A stretch of DNA of 64,000 bases from DASSUW01 sp963811895 (GCA_963811895.1 CAWETE010000008.1:124001-188000), one strand, 5' to 3'; counted from the first letter of the stretch, positions 35,161 through 44,579 are shown. The notes: generated from the letters alone by a model not told the origin. A program made the numbers and translations.

Positions 35161-37896
35161 CTGACTTTTTCCGAGGAGCTGCTGGAGCGGCGCGAGGAGC
35201 TCGAGGCGATCGCCTCGGTGCTGGCCGCCGCGCGGCGCGGCGAGGGGCGGTGCCTGGTCGTGGAGGGCGAGGCGGGGCTCGGCAAGTCGCGCCTGGCGGC
35301 GGCCGCCTGCGAGGCGGCGGACGGCATGACCGTCCTGCGCGCCCGCGGCTCGGACCTCGAGCGCGACTTCAGCTTCGGCGTCGTGCTGCAGCTGTTCGCG
35401 CCGCTGGCCGGCCGCCCCGAGCTGCTGACCGGCGCCGCGGCGCTGTCGGCGCCGCTGTTCGCGGCCGGACAGGCAGGGAGCGAGTTCCCGCTCCTGCACG
35501 GGCTGCACTGGCTGGCGGCCAACGCCGCCGAGCAGCGGCCGCTGCTGCTCGCGGTCGACGACGCGCACTGGGCGGACGAGCCCTCGCTGCAGTTCCTGCT
35601 CTACCTGCTGCAGCGGCTCGACGAGCTGCCGGTCGCCGTGGTGGTGACGACGCGGCCGCCGGAGGCGCGGCTCGTGCGGCGGATCGCGCGCCACCGGCAC
35701 GCCGCCGTGGCGGCGCTGCGGCCGCTCAGCGCCGGGGCGGTCGCGCGGATCGTCGATGCCGAGCTGGGAGGCGACGACGAGCTCGCCGCGGCCTGCGCCG
35801 CGGCGACGGCCGGCAACCCGTTCTACCTGCGCGAGCTGGTGGCCGCGCTGCGGGCCGACGGGCGGATGGTCGTCGCCGAGCCGGTGGCCCAGGCGGTCGT
35901 CGGTCGCGTCGCCGCGCTGCCGGGCCCGGCGGCGGAGCTGGCCTCGGCCGTGGCCGTGCTCGGCGACGGAGCTTCGCTGGAGCGCGCGGCGGCGCTGGCG
36001 GGCGTCGACGCCGACGCGGCGGCGGGCGCCGCCGACGCGCTGGCCGGCGCCGCGGTGCTGGAGCGCGGCGTGCCGCTCGCCTTCGTGCACCCGCTCGTGC
36101 GCGAGGCCGTCTACGCCGACCTGCCGGAGGCGCGCCGCGCCCGCGCCCACGCCCGTGCCGCCGAGCTTCTTCGCGACGCGGGCGCCGACGCCGAGCAGGT
36201 CGCCTCGCACCTCGTGCACGCCCACGGGGCGGCCGGGGAATGGGCCGTCGGCGCGCTGCGGCAGGCGGCGCAGAGGGCGCGCGAGCGCGGCACGCCGGCG
36301 GCCGCCGCGCGCTATCTGCGGCAGGCGGTCGCGGCGCTGGAGCGCGAGGAGGTGCGCGGCGCGCTGCTGACCGAGCTGGCGCTCGCCGAGGCCCGCGCGC
36401 GCGACGACGCGGCGGCCGACCGCGCACGCGAGGCGATCGAGGCCACGGCCGGCGAGCGCGAGCGGGCGCAGGTCGCGCTCGAGATCGGGCTGGCGCTGGT
36501 CGACGGCGCCCACCCGGGGGCGGGCGCGGTGTTCGAGCTCGGCCTGGCCGCGCTGGGCGACCCGAGCGCCGCCGCCGACGAGCTCGCGATGACCCTCCGC
36601 TCGGCCCGCGCCGCGATCGCCTTCGATCACGCCACGCGCGCGCCCGGCGACCTCGAATCGATCCTCGCCCGGGCCGCCCGCGGCGTGGCCATGCCCGCCG
36701 AGCGCCTGATACTCGCCCACGGCGCGCTGGCGCCCGCGCTGCGCGGCGAGTCGATCGACGAGCTGCGCAGGCTGGCGCGCGCCGCGCTCTCGGGCCCGCC
36801 GCCCGACGTCACGAGCCCGACGGAGATGGGCGCCTGGTCGCTCGCCGCCACCGCGCTGCTCATGGCCGGGGAGCTCGACGAGGCCGAGCGCGCGCTCACG
36901 CCCGCGCTGGCGAGCGCGCGCGAGCGCGGGTCGGTGCTCGCGTTCGGGACGCTCTCGCACGTCCGCGCGCACGCGCTGCACCGCCGCGGCCGGCTCGAGG
37001 ACGCGATCGCCGACGCGCAGAGCGCGCTCGACGCCGTGCGCTACGGCTGGGGCCCGGAGCTGCCGGGGATCCACGCCGTGCTGGCGCTCTGCCTCCTGGA
37101 GCGCGGCGAGCTCGACGCCGCCGAGGCGGCGCTCGCCGTGCCGGGCGGCGAGGAGCGCTGGGGCGCGACGTTCACGTGGGCCGACCTGCTCGAGGCGCGC
37201 GGCCGGCTGAAGCTGGCCCGCGGCGACGCGCGCGGGGCGCTCGAGGAGCTGCTCGCCTGCGGCGCCCGGCTGGAGCCGCTCGACGCGTCGCACCCCGGCG
37301 TGGTGGCCTGGCGGTCGGGGGCCGCCGACGCGGCGCTGGCGCTCGGCGACGCCGAGCGGGCGGCCGAGCTGGCGGCGGCCGACCTCGAGCTCGCCCGGGC
37401 GTTTGGCGCCGCCCGCGAGATCGGCCTCGCGCTGCGGACCGCGGGCGTGGTGGCGGGCGCCGACCGCGGGATCGCGCTGCTGCGCGAGTCGGTGACGGTC
37501 CTGCGCGGCTCGGAGGCCGAGCTCGAGCTGGCCCACGCGCTGTGCGCCCTTGGTGGCGCGCTGCTCGCCGAGGGGCACCGGCTCGCCGCGCGCGAGGCGC
37601 TGACCGAGGCGCTCGACCTCGCCCACCGCTCGCGCGCCGACGCGCTCGAGGACCTGGCGCGCGAGCGCCTGGTCGCCGCCGGCGCCCGCCCGCGCCGCGC
37701 GAGCGCGCGCGGGAGCGACGCCCTGACCCCGCGCGAGCGGCGGATCGCGCAGATGGCCGCGGCCGGGCTCGGCAACCGCGAGATCGCCGAGGCGCTGTTC
37801 ATCACGATGAAGACGGTGGAGACGCACCTGGGGCGCGCGTACCGGAAGCTCGGGGTTACCGGGCGTTCCGGATTGCGTGACGCGCTGGCGGACTGA
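35161..37896 (+). CDS. LuxR family regulator with N-terminal AAA/STAND ATPase domain
   Basis: A large transcription regulator (about 911 residues) of the MalT/LAL type. Walker A is VVEGEAGLGKSRLAAAACEA, and Walker B/DDAHW is LLLAVDDAHWADEPSLQFLL. A helical TPR-like middle follows (about 350-830; Ala-rich repeats such as GRLEDAIADAQSALDAVRYG). The C-terminal LuxR HTH is LTPRERRIAQMAAAGLGNRE, then IAEALFITMKTVETHLGRAY. The N-terminal family motif LLERREELEAIASVLAAARR lies upstream of the first GTG (35218), and the only in-frame candidate before it is CTG 35161, so I extend to there. If CTG does not serve, the protein starts at 35218 with 892 residues. A long inverted repeat follows the stop at once. 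Confidence 0.85.
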   Translation: MTFSEELLERREELEAIASVLAAARRGEGRCLVVEGEAGLGKSRLAAAACEAADGMTVLRARGSDLERDFSFGVVLQLFAPLAGRPELLTGAAALSAPLFAAGQAGSEFPLLHGLHWLAANAAEQRPLLLAVDDAHWADEPSLQFLLYLLQRLDELPVAVVVTTRPPEARLVRRIARHRHAAVAALRPLSAGAVARIVDAELGGDDELAAACAAATAGNPFYLRELVAALRADGRMVVAEPVAQAVVGRVAALPGPAAELASAVAVLGDGASLERAAALAGVDADAAAGAADALAGAAVLERGVPLAFVHPLVREAVYADLPEARRARAHARAAELLRDAGADAEQVASHLVHAHGAAGEWAVGALRQAAQRARERGTPAAAARYLRQAVAALEREEVRGALLTELALAEARARDDAAADRAREAIEATAGERERAQVALEIGLALVDGAHPGAGAVFELGLAALGDPSAAADELAMTLRSARAAIAFDHATRAPGDLESILARAARGVAMPAERLILAHGALAPALRGESIDELRRLARAALSGPPPDVTSPTEMGAWSLAATALLMAGELDEAERALTPALASARERGSVLAFGTLSHVRAHALHRRGRLEDAIADAQSALDAVRYGWGPELPGIHAVLALCLLERGELDAAEAALAVPGGEERWGATFTWADLLEARGRLKLARGDARGALEELLACGARLEPLDASHPGVVAWRSGAADAALALGDAERAAELAAADLELARAFGAAREIGLALRTAGVVAGADRGIALLRESVTVLRGSEAELELAHALCALGGALLAEGHRLAAREALTEALDLAHRSRADALEDLARERLVAAGARPRRASARGSDALTPRERRIAQMAAAGLGNREIAEALFITMKTVETHLGRAYRKLGVTGRSGLRDALAD

Positions 37897-38122
37897 ACGT
37901 CAACTGCGGCAGGGTAGGGAGGCGAGGGAGCCGGCCGCGGCGTTGGATTTCGGCGTCGAATCCTGGATAGGGGTCGGAAAACGACCCCAGGGCAGGATTC
38001 GACGCGGCTTTTCGACGAAGCGTCCTGCTTAGCGGTCGTCAGACGACCCGAGGGCAGGACGCTTCACAGAAAACCGGCCACGCCGGCCTCCCCAGCTCCC
38101 CTACCCAGCCGCAGTTGACGTT
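37896..38122. repeat. Long inverted repeat with two related internal hairpins (element A)
   Basis: The outer arms AACGTCAACTGCGGC (37896-37910) and its exact complement (38108-38122) are perfect over 15 bases. The stem continues imperfectly through the GGGTAGGG and GCCGGC tracts. Inside lie two hairpins of the same design. Hairpin 1 pairs 37953-37965 with 37993-38005 (13 bp) and GGGGTCG with CGACCCC (37970-37988). Hairpin 2 pairs 38017-38028 with 38054-38065 (12 bp) and GGTCGT with ACGACC (38034-38048). Both share TCCTG...GGTCG...CGACCC...GGGCAGGA. It begins on the last base of the LuxR stop codon and fills the convergent gap before the site-2 protease gene. Confidence 0.8.
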
Positions 38123-38134
38123 CGCCCGCGCAAC

Positions 38135-39289
38135 TCACGCGGCCGAAAGCCGCGCCTGCAGAGCCCGCGTCACCTGCTCCATCGTCACCACACCCCGCAG
38201 CCGCCCGTCGGCGTCCACGGCCATCAGCGCCCCCACCCGCCGCAGCGCCTCCGAGCCCAACAGCGCCTCCAAAGGCGCATCCGCGCGCACGCGGTCGTCG
38301 CGGCCGGCGGCGATCTCGCGCACCGGCACGTCGCCGCCCTCCGCATGGGCGGCGTGCTCGACCGCGGCGCGATAGGCGAGGCCGGCGTAGCGCCCGTCGG
38401 ACTCCACGACCGCGAACCACTCCCAGCCCTGGTAGCGCAGGAAGAACTCATCCCAGGCCTGGCTCGCCGGCAGGTCGGCCGGGATGACCACGGGCTCGGA
38501 GTCCATGATGTCGGCCACCGTGACGCCCTTGAGGCGCTCGCTGAACGCGGAGTGGGCGATCGCCGCGCGGGCCGACGAGCCGAGCAGGTAGCCGAGGACG
38601 ATCGCCCACAGGCCGCCGACGGTGTTGTCGCGGGTGAAAAGGATGTAGAGCCCCCAGCCGATCAGCACGGCCGCGAAGGCCTGGCCGAGGTAGGCCGACA
38701 GGCGCGTGGCCTTGCCGCGGTCGCCGGTGACCTTCCACGCCGCCGCGCGAGCGATCCGGCCGCCGTCGAGCGGGAACGCCGGGATGAGGTTGAAGACCAA
38801 CAGGAGCACGTTGGCGGTGACGAGGAAGCTCAGCCACAGCTCGTACGGATCGTCGCTGCGCTCGAGCGTCGCCGCGTCCCAGAAGCTGTCGAAGCCGAGC
38901 AGCGCCATCGCGGCCAGCGAGCCGGCGACGACGATCAGCAGCGTCACCAGCGGGCCGGCGGCCGCGACGCGGAACTCCTGGCCCGGGGACGTCGTGTCGC
39001 GACTCATCTTCATCATGCCACCGAAGAAGAAGAGGTCGATGCCGCTGACCTCGATGCCCTCACGGCGGGCGGCGACCGCGTGGCCGATCTCGTGCAGCAA
39101 GATCGAGCCGAAGAACCCGAGGGCGGTGAAGACGGCCACGATGAAGCCCTGCTGGTCGTCGCCGAGCTGGTCGGCGAACGAGTCCTGGAGGTAGAAGATC
39201 GCCAGGAACAGGATCAGGAACCACGAGACGTTGACCCCGACGCGGATCCCGAAGATCGTCGCCAGGCGGATGGAGCTGCCACCGAGCAC
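38135..39289 (-). CDS. Site-2 protease (M50 family) with CBS domains
   Basis: A 384-residue membrane zinc protease that cuts inside the membrane and often releases anti-sigma factors or other regulators. The zinc site is LLHEIGHAVAARREG (HExxH, about 65-70), and the third ligand lies in FNLIPAFPLDGGRIARA (about 165-180). Six or so hydrophobic segments are visible. The C-terminal part (about 260-384) has two CBS-like repeats (VADIMDSEPVVIPADLPASQ; GRLRGVVTMEQVTRALQ), which usually sense adenine nucleotides. GTG 39289 is the start. It is divergent from icd across 30 bases. Its target cannot be told from context. Confidence 0.88.
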   Translation of the reverse strand: MLGGSSIRLATIFGIRVGVNVSWFLILFLAIFYLQDSFADQLGDDQQGFIVAVFTALGFFGSILLHEIGHAVAARREGIEVSGIDLFFFGGMMKMSRDTTSPGQEFRVAAAGPLVTLLIVVAGSLAAMALLGFDSFWDAATLERSDDPYELWLSFLVTANVLLLVFNLIPAFPLDGGRIARAAAWKVTGDRGKATRLSAYLGQAFAAVLIGWGLYILFTRDNTVGGLWAIVLGYLLGSSARAAIAHSAFSERLKGVTVADIMDSEPVVIPADLPASQAWDEFFLRYQGWEWFAVVESDGRYAGLAYRAAVEHAAHAEGGDVPVREIAAGRDDRVRADAPLEALLGSEALRRVGALMAVDADGRLRGVVTMEQVTRALQARLSAA

Positions 39290-39319
39290 TGGATGTCAAT
39301 GGTGGCATAGCCTGGTGGG

Positions 39320-40402
39320 ATGGCTTATGACGTGACATTCATCCCCGGCGACGGCACCGGCCCCGAGTTGGCCGAGGCCACCCGCCGGGTGCTGGAAGCG
39401 ACAGGTGTCGAGTTCAACTGGGACGAGCAGCCCGCGGGCGAGGACGTGTACGCGGAGGAGGGCAACCCCTTCCCGGACCGCACGCTCGAGTCGATCAAGC
39501 GCAACGGGGTGGGCATCAAGGGCCCGACCACCACGCCGGTCGGCTCCGGCTTCCGCTCGGTCAACGTGCTGCTGCGCAAGGAGCTCGACCTCTACGCCTG
39601 CATCCGGCCCTGCAAGTCCTACAAGGGCGTGCGCACGCGCTTCCCGGAGACGGACATCGTGATCGTGCGCGAGAACACCGAGGACCTCTACGCCGGCATC
39701 GAGTACGAGAAGGACTCGGAGAACGCCGAGAAGCTGCGCGAGTTCATCGCGGAGCTCGACGGCGGCAAAATCCGCGAGCACTCCGGCATCTCGATCAAGC
39801 CGATCTCGGTGTTCGGCTCCGAGCGGATCGTGCGCGCGGCGTTCGAGTACGCGCGCGACAACGGCCGCAAGAAGGTGACGGCCGCCCACAAGGCCAACAT
39901 CATGAAGTACTCCGACGGGCTGTTCCTCGAGGTCTCACGCAAGGTGGCGGAGGACTACGACGACATCGAGTTCGAGGACCGCATCATCGACAACCTGTGC
40001 AATCAGCTCGTCTCGCGGCCCGAGGAGTACGACGTCATCGTGCTCCCCAACCTCTACGGCGACATCGTCTCCGACCTCGGGGCGGGCATGATCGGCGGCC
40101 TCGGTCTGGCGCCCGGCGGCAACATCGGCACCGAGGCGGCGATGTTCGAGGCCACCCACGGTTCGGCGCCCAAGTACAAGGGGCAGAACAAGGTCAACCC
40201 GACCGCGCTGATGCTGTCGGGCGCGCTGATGCTCCGTCACCTGGGTGAGCGCGAGGCGGGCGACCGGCTCGAGTCCGCGATCGCCGCGGTGATCGAGAAG
40301 GGGGAGAAGGTCACCTACGACCTCAAGCCCACGCGCGACGACCCTTCGGCGGTCGGCACGTCACAGTTCGCTGACGCCGTGATCGAGGAGATGAATGCTT
40401 AA
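39320..40402 (+). CDS. icd: Isocitrate dehydrogenase (NAD-dependent type)
   Basis: Oxidative decarboxylase of the TCA cycle, 360 residues, of the isocitrate/isopropylmalate dehydrogenase family. Motifs are FIPGDGTGPELAEATRRVL, SVNVLLRKELDLYACIRPCK (substrate Arg residues), IVIVRENTEDLYAGIEYE, DNLCNQLVSRPEEYDVIVLP, NLYGDIVSDLGAGMIGGLG and FEATHGSAPKYKGQNKVNP. The length and the single-domain pattern fit the short NAD-linked class and not the 740-residue monomeric NADP enzyme common in other actinobacteria. A homoisocitrate or isopropylmalate dehydrogenase is possible but less likely beside mdh. The TAA stop touches the mdh ATG with no gap. Confidence 0.88.
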   Translation: MAYDVTFIPGDGTGPELAEATRRVLEATGVEFNWDEQPAGEDVYAEEGNPFPDRTLESIKRNGVGIKGPTTTPVGSGFRSVNVLLRKELDLYACIRPCKSYKGVRTRFPETDIVIVRENTEDLYAGIEYEKDSENAEKLREFIAELDGGKIREHSGISIKPISVFGSERIVRAAFEYARDNGRKKVTAAHKANIMKYSDGLFLEVSRKVAEDYDDIEFEDRIIDNLCNQLVSRPEEYDVIVLPNLYGDIVSDLGAGMIGGLGLAPGGNIGTEAAMFEATHGSAPKYKGQNKVNPTALMLSGALMLRHLGEREAGDRLESAIAAVIEKGEKVTYDLKPTRDDPSAVGTSQFADAVIEEMNA

Positions 40403-41380
<978 letters not shown>

Positions 41381-41392
<12 letters not shown>

Positions 41393-41752
41393 GTGCCAGC
41401 CCCGGCCTGACTTCGTCACCTTGCCCTCCTCGGCGAGCCCCGGCATCACCCGGTAGAGATAGTTCTGCTTGATCCCCATGGCGTCGGCCAGCTCGGGGAT
41501 GGTGATGCCGGGCTTCTCGCCCACCAGCGAGAGCGCCTGCGCGGCGCGCGTCCCGGAGCCGCGCGGGCGGCCGCGGCGGCCGTTGGAGGACGCCGACCGG
41601 CGGCGGCGCGTGGGCGCGGCCTTCGTGGTGGTCGTCGTGCCGGTGAAGGCACCTAGCGCGGCCTCGAGCCGGTTGTACTCCTCCACCAGCGGGCGCAGCT
41701 CTTTGAGCCGAGCCTCGATCTCCTTGACCTTCTCATCCAGGAAGTCTGCCAT
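41381..41752 (-). CDS. Small coiled-coil / winged-helix DNA-binding protein
   Basis: A 123-residue protein. Residues 1-38 form a heptad-like helix (DEKVKEIEARLKELRPLVEE). A basic Thr/Arg/Ser-rich linker follows (TRRRRSASSNGRRGRPRGSG) with an AT-hook-like GRPRG. The last 55 residues form a winged HTH: LVGEKPGITIPELADAMGIK, QNYLYRVMPGLAEEGKVTKS. It probably binds DNA as a coiled-coil dimer. I do not know its targets. It sits downstream of, and on the same strand as, the enoyl-CoA hydratase gene, with a small hairpin between. Confidence 0.7.
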
Positions 41753-41778
41753 CCAACCCGACCCTTTCTGGGAAACTT

Positions 41779-41791
41779 CCGCCTTCGGCGG
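41779..41791 (-). terminator. Possible hairpin terminator after the enoyl-CoA hydratase gene
   Basis: CCGCC TTC GGCGG forms a 5-bp stem with a tight loop, followed on the minus strand by AAGTTT. It lies 24 bases past the hydratase stop at 41815 and before the HTH gene. The stem is short and the T-tract weak, so this is tentative. Confidence 0.3.
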
Positions 41792-41814
41792 GCGTGTCCT
41801 TGAAACTTTGACGG

Positions 41815-42588
41815 TTACAAGTTACCAGTAAAGGTCGCTTTTCCGGGGCCTTCCCGCAAGAACGATTGCACCGCATTCCTGCAATCTTCGGTCTCGAACA
41901 GGTGTGATGTCAGTGCCGCGGTGCGCTCGTCGGCGCCGCGCGTCCCGTGGTCGGCCTGAGCGCGGACGATCGCCTTCGTGGCCGCGTGCGCGACCGTCGG
42001 CCCGGCGGCCAGCTCGGCCGCGAACCTGCGCGACTTCTCGAGCAGATCGGCGGCCGCCACGACGCGATTGACCACGCCCCACGCGTGCAGCGTCTGCGCG
42101 TCGTAGAGCCGGCCGGTCATCACGAACTCGCGCGCCCGCGCCGTGCCGGCGCGCTCGGCCATCCGCTGGGTGCCGCCCATCAGCGGCGTGATGCCGACCA
42201 CCTTCTCCACCAGCCCGAACTGCACGCCCTCGGCCGCCCACAGCAGGTCGCAGGCCAGCGACAGCTCCAGGCCCGCGGTCAGGCACAGGCCGTGCACGAC
42301 GCTCAGCGTGGGCAGCGGCAGGTCCTCGAGCGCGTGGGTGAGCGCCAGCAGGCGCTCGGTCAGCGCGGCCGCCGACTGCGCGTCGAGGCCCTCGAAGACG
42401 TGGACGTCGACGCCGGCCGAGAACACGTCCCCCGAGGCGCGGACGATCAGCGCGCGCGGCCGCTCGGCGGCCGCGCGCGCCACGCCGTCCTCGACGTCGG
42501 CGATCAGCTTCGGGTCCCACAGATTGAGGGGCCCGTGATCGATGACGATCTCGGCGACGTCTCCGTCTATCTCGTAGTGCGCGCTCAG
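41815..42588 (-). CDS. Enoyl-CoA hydratase/isomerase family protein
   Basis: A crotonase-fold protein of 257 residues. It shows HYEIDGDVAEIVIDHGPLNLW, then the CoA/oxyanion region RALIVRASGDVFSAGVDVHV, LSVVHGLCLTAGLELSLACD, VQFGLVEKVVGITPLMGGTQ and the helical end QSFLREGPGKATF. The first catalytic position of hydratases (Glu in GAGADI-type loops) is AGVDVHVFEG here and does not match hydratases closely, so an isomerase or other crotonase reaction is possible. No ATG, GTG or TTG occurs near the conserved start. The CTG at 42588 overlaps the TGA of the ycnI gene as CTGA, just like the ATGA/GTGA overlaps around it, so I take CTG as the start. Confidence 0.8.
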   Translation of the reverse strand: MSAHYEIDGDVAEIVIDHGPLNLWDPKLIADVEDGVARAAAERPRALIVRASGDVFSAGVDVHVFEGLDAQSAAALTERLLALTHALEDLPLPTLSVVHGLCLTAGLELSLACDLLWAAEGVQFGLVEKVVGITPLMGGTQRMAERAGTARAREFVMTGRLYDAQTLHAWGVVNRVVAAADLLEKSRRFAAELAAGPTVAHAATKAIVRAQADHGTRGADERTAALTSHLFETEDCRNAVQSFLREGPGKATFTGNL

Positions 42589-43124
42589 TGGCTCTCGGGC
42601 TCGGGGGCGAGAAGCGTGACACGCGGGGCGGGCGTCTCGCTGTCCGGTGCGCCGGTCCAGGCCACGCGCTCGCCGCGCTGGTAGGTCTGGAACGCGCGGA
42701 ACACGAGCTGGCTGCCCGCCGCGCCCTCCGGCACCCGGACCGAGAGCGGGAAGTCCTGGAACTGGCCCGGGGCGATGCGGTCGCGCTTGGGCTTCTTGGC
42801 CCGCCAGACGACGCGCGTGTACTGCTCCTCGACCTGGAACCCCTCGAGGGTCACCGGCGTGTCGAGCTTCTCCTTGAACACGCGCGCCTTCCACCCCGGC
42901 ACCTTCTGGTAGGAGAGGAAGTAGAACCCGTCCGGGAGGCGGACGTCGACCTTGACGGTGCCCTTGTTGTCGCGCTCGTTCGGCACCCGCACGTCCATCT
43001 TCGAGAACGAGCCGGCGGTGGCCTCGCGTGGCTGGAGCGTCACGTGCGCCGAGGCGGCGGCGGGGACGGCGAGCGCGGCGGCCGCGACGGCGGCGACGGC
43101 GATCTTCTTCATGTCGATTCTCAC
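42585..43124 (-). CDS. YcnI-like copper-associated envelope protein (short form)
   Basis: A 179-residue exported protein with a signal peptide (IAVAAVAAAALAVPAAASAH). The mature N-terminus is HVTLQPREATAGSFSKMDVRVPNERD, the YcnI family pattern in which the first His, together with a Trp/Glu set, can bind Cu(II). The fold continues with VDVRLPDGFYFLSYQKVPGW and FPLSVRVPEGAAGSQLVFRA. It ends without the membrane helix that YcnI usually has, so it is released or retained by partners. GTG 43124 (GTGA overlap with copC) or ATG 43112 could start it. Role in copper handling is known for the family and inferred here. Confidence 0.85.
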   Translation of the reverse strand: MRIDMKKIAVAAVAAAALAVPAAASAHVTLQPREATAGSFSKMDVRVPNERDNKGTVKVDVRLPDGFYFLSYQKVPGWKARVFKEKLDTPVTLEGFQVEEQYTRVVWRAKKPKRDRIAPGQFQDFPLSVRVPEGAAGSQLVFRAFQTYQRGERVAWTGAPDSETPAPRVTLLAPEPESH

Positions 43125-43468
43125 TTGAGCTTGAAGGTCCAGGACTTGTTCATGACGTGGCCATCGGTGTGCAGCACGCTCATCGAGGCCGTGTAGGTGC
43201 CCTTCTTGAGGCCGGACTCGAGGCGAGCGCGGACCGCGCGCTTGCCGCCGACGACCTTGCCCTGCCCGATCGAGACCTTGGTCCCGCCGGCATCGCGGAC
43301 GGTGAGGTGGCCGTCGGTGATCTTGGCCTTGAAGGTCACCTTGACCCGCTCGAGCGTGCGCGCCACGGTGGCGCCGCGCTTGGGCGAGTAGGACTTGACG
43401 CCGACGTGGGCCGCGGCCGGGGCCGCCAGCACGAGGGCGAGGAACGTGGCTACCACTGCGACTCTCAT
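43121..43468 (-). CDS. CopC domain protein
   Basis: A 115-residue exported copper-binding protein. The signal peptide ends AAPAAAHVG, so the mature protein begins with His, the first Cu(II) ligand of CopC. The rest is HVGVKSYSPKRGATVARTLERV, GGTKVSIGQGKVVGGKRAV, and TASMSVLHTDGHVMNKSWTF, where the SxLHTDGHVM strand gives the further His/Asp ligands typical of the family. A good AGGAGG site lies at 43473-43478. It overlaps the YcnI genes on both sides (ATGA, GTGA). No CopD membrane partner is visible. Confidence 0.88.
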   Translation of the reverse strand: MRVAVVATFLALVLAAPAAAHVGVKSYSPKRGATVARTLERVKVTFKAKITDGHLTVRDAGGTKVSIGQGKVVGGKRAVRARLESGLKKGTYTASMSVLHTDGHVMNKSWTFKLK

Positions 43469-44171
43469 CGGGTCCTCCTGATCAGCGACGCGCCCGCTGC
43501 CACCAGGGCGACGACGGCGACGGCGAGCGCGGCGATGGCGAGGCCGTCGGAGCCTTCGTCGGCCTCGACGGTGGCCGAGGCGTTCTCGGCCGCGCCCGCG
43601 GCGCCGTCGTCGGACGAGACCGCGGTGTCGGGGTCGTCGACCCCGGCGCGCCGTGGCCGCCGCCGCTCGACGCGCCGGTGAGCGTCACGACCGGAGCGGG
43701 CTCGTCGGCGTCCTCGGGGCCGATCCAGCGGACGACGTCGCCGTCCTCGTAGGTCTGGAGCGCCTTGAACGTGAGCTTGTCGCCCGCCTCGCCCTTGGGC
43801 ATGCGCAGCGAGAGCCCGAAGTCGACGAACTCGCCGGGGCCGATGCGGCCGCCCGACCAGGTGATCCGGCGGACCTCCTCGTCGACCTCGAAGCCGCCTT
43901 CGACCTCGATCGGCTGCTCGGCCTTGCCTCGCTCGACCGCGACCTTCCAGCCCGGCCGCGGCTCGTACGAGACGAACGCGAAGCCCGGTGGGAGCTGGAC
44001 GTCGACCTTGACGGTGGCGGCGTCGTCGCGCTCGTTCGGCACGCGCACGTCGAGGCGGGTGAAGCCGTCGGCGGGCGCCGTGCTGGGTTGGAGCGTCACA
44101 TGGGCGGACGCGGCCGCCGGTAACGCCAGCGCCGCGGCGACTGCGGCCGCGACGGTACGGATATGTCGCAC
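43465..44171 (-). pseudogene. YcnI-like copper-associated membrane protein (long form), frameshifted near 43650
   Basis: It begins with GTG 44171 after an AAGGAG site and carries a signal peptide (VAAAVAAALALPAAASAH). The mature start HVTLQPSTAPADGFTRLDVR and the following VDVQLPPGFAFVSYEPRPGW mark the YcnI family. After TLTGASSGGGHGAPG one G is missing from a G-run (near 43650). The proper frame then reads VDDPDTAVSSDDGAAGA and ends in a membrane helix LAIAALAVAVVALVAAGASL with RRTR, the normal YcnI ending. Total length 707 is one base short of 236 codons. A homopolymer base-calling error is the simplest cause. It is a second YcnI in one operon. Confidence 0.8.
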
Positions 44172-44254
44172 TGCTGTGTTTCTCCTTCGCTGTGTCGGTT
44201 GGCAGGCTGAGCGGCAGCCGCGTAAACGCGGCTGCCGCGCCGCCCGACGACGCG

Positions 44255-44579
44255 TCAGGCGGCCGGCGCGAGGACGGCCGGCGGGCCGCGGACGGCGAAG
44301 GAGCCTTCGAGGTGCTGCGAGCGGAGCGCGCGGACCGGGCTGCGGGCGCCAACGGGTGGCGCGGCGGCGCGGCCTGCGGGCGACGGCGACGGCCGCGCGC
44401 CAGCGGGCGACGATCCTCTCCTCGCCGACGTAGCGGCCGGACAGCAGCAGCGCCGTGATCAGGAAGACCGGCGTCATGTACAGCGCCAGCTGGCTGACTC
44501 CGGTGACCGCCTGCGCGGCGACGCACAGCGCCGCCAGGGCGGTCAGGCAGAGCAGGAAGCGGCGCTGGGGTCCGTGCAC
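44255..44579 (-). pseudogene. Small membrane protein upstream of the YcnI-CopC genes, apparently frameshifted
   Basis: From GTG 44579 a frame encodes RRFLLCLTALAALCVAAQAV, then VTGVSQLALYMTPVFLITAL and LLSGRYVGEERIVARWRAAV, that is two hydrophobic segments and a basic loop. Near 44370 the coding pattern shifts to another frame that reads RSPVRALRSQHLEGSFAVRG and ends PPAVLAPAA at a stop at 44255-44257. One extra base, or two missing, explains it. I do not know the family. Its tight position 83 bases before the YcnI gene suggests the same operon. Confidence 0.4.

Noticed and set aside
35068..37827. A 919-codon open frame antisense to the LuxR-type regulator
   Set aside because: It is an antisense product of extreme third-position GC bias; the plus strand has clear Walker and LuxR motifs and the antisense peptide is a low-complexity Arg/Gly/Ala mix.
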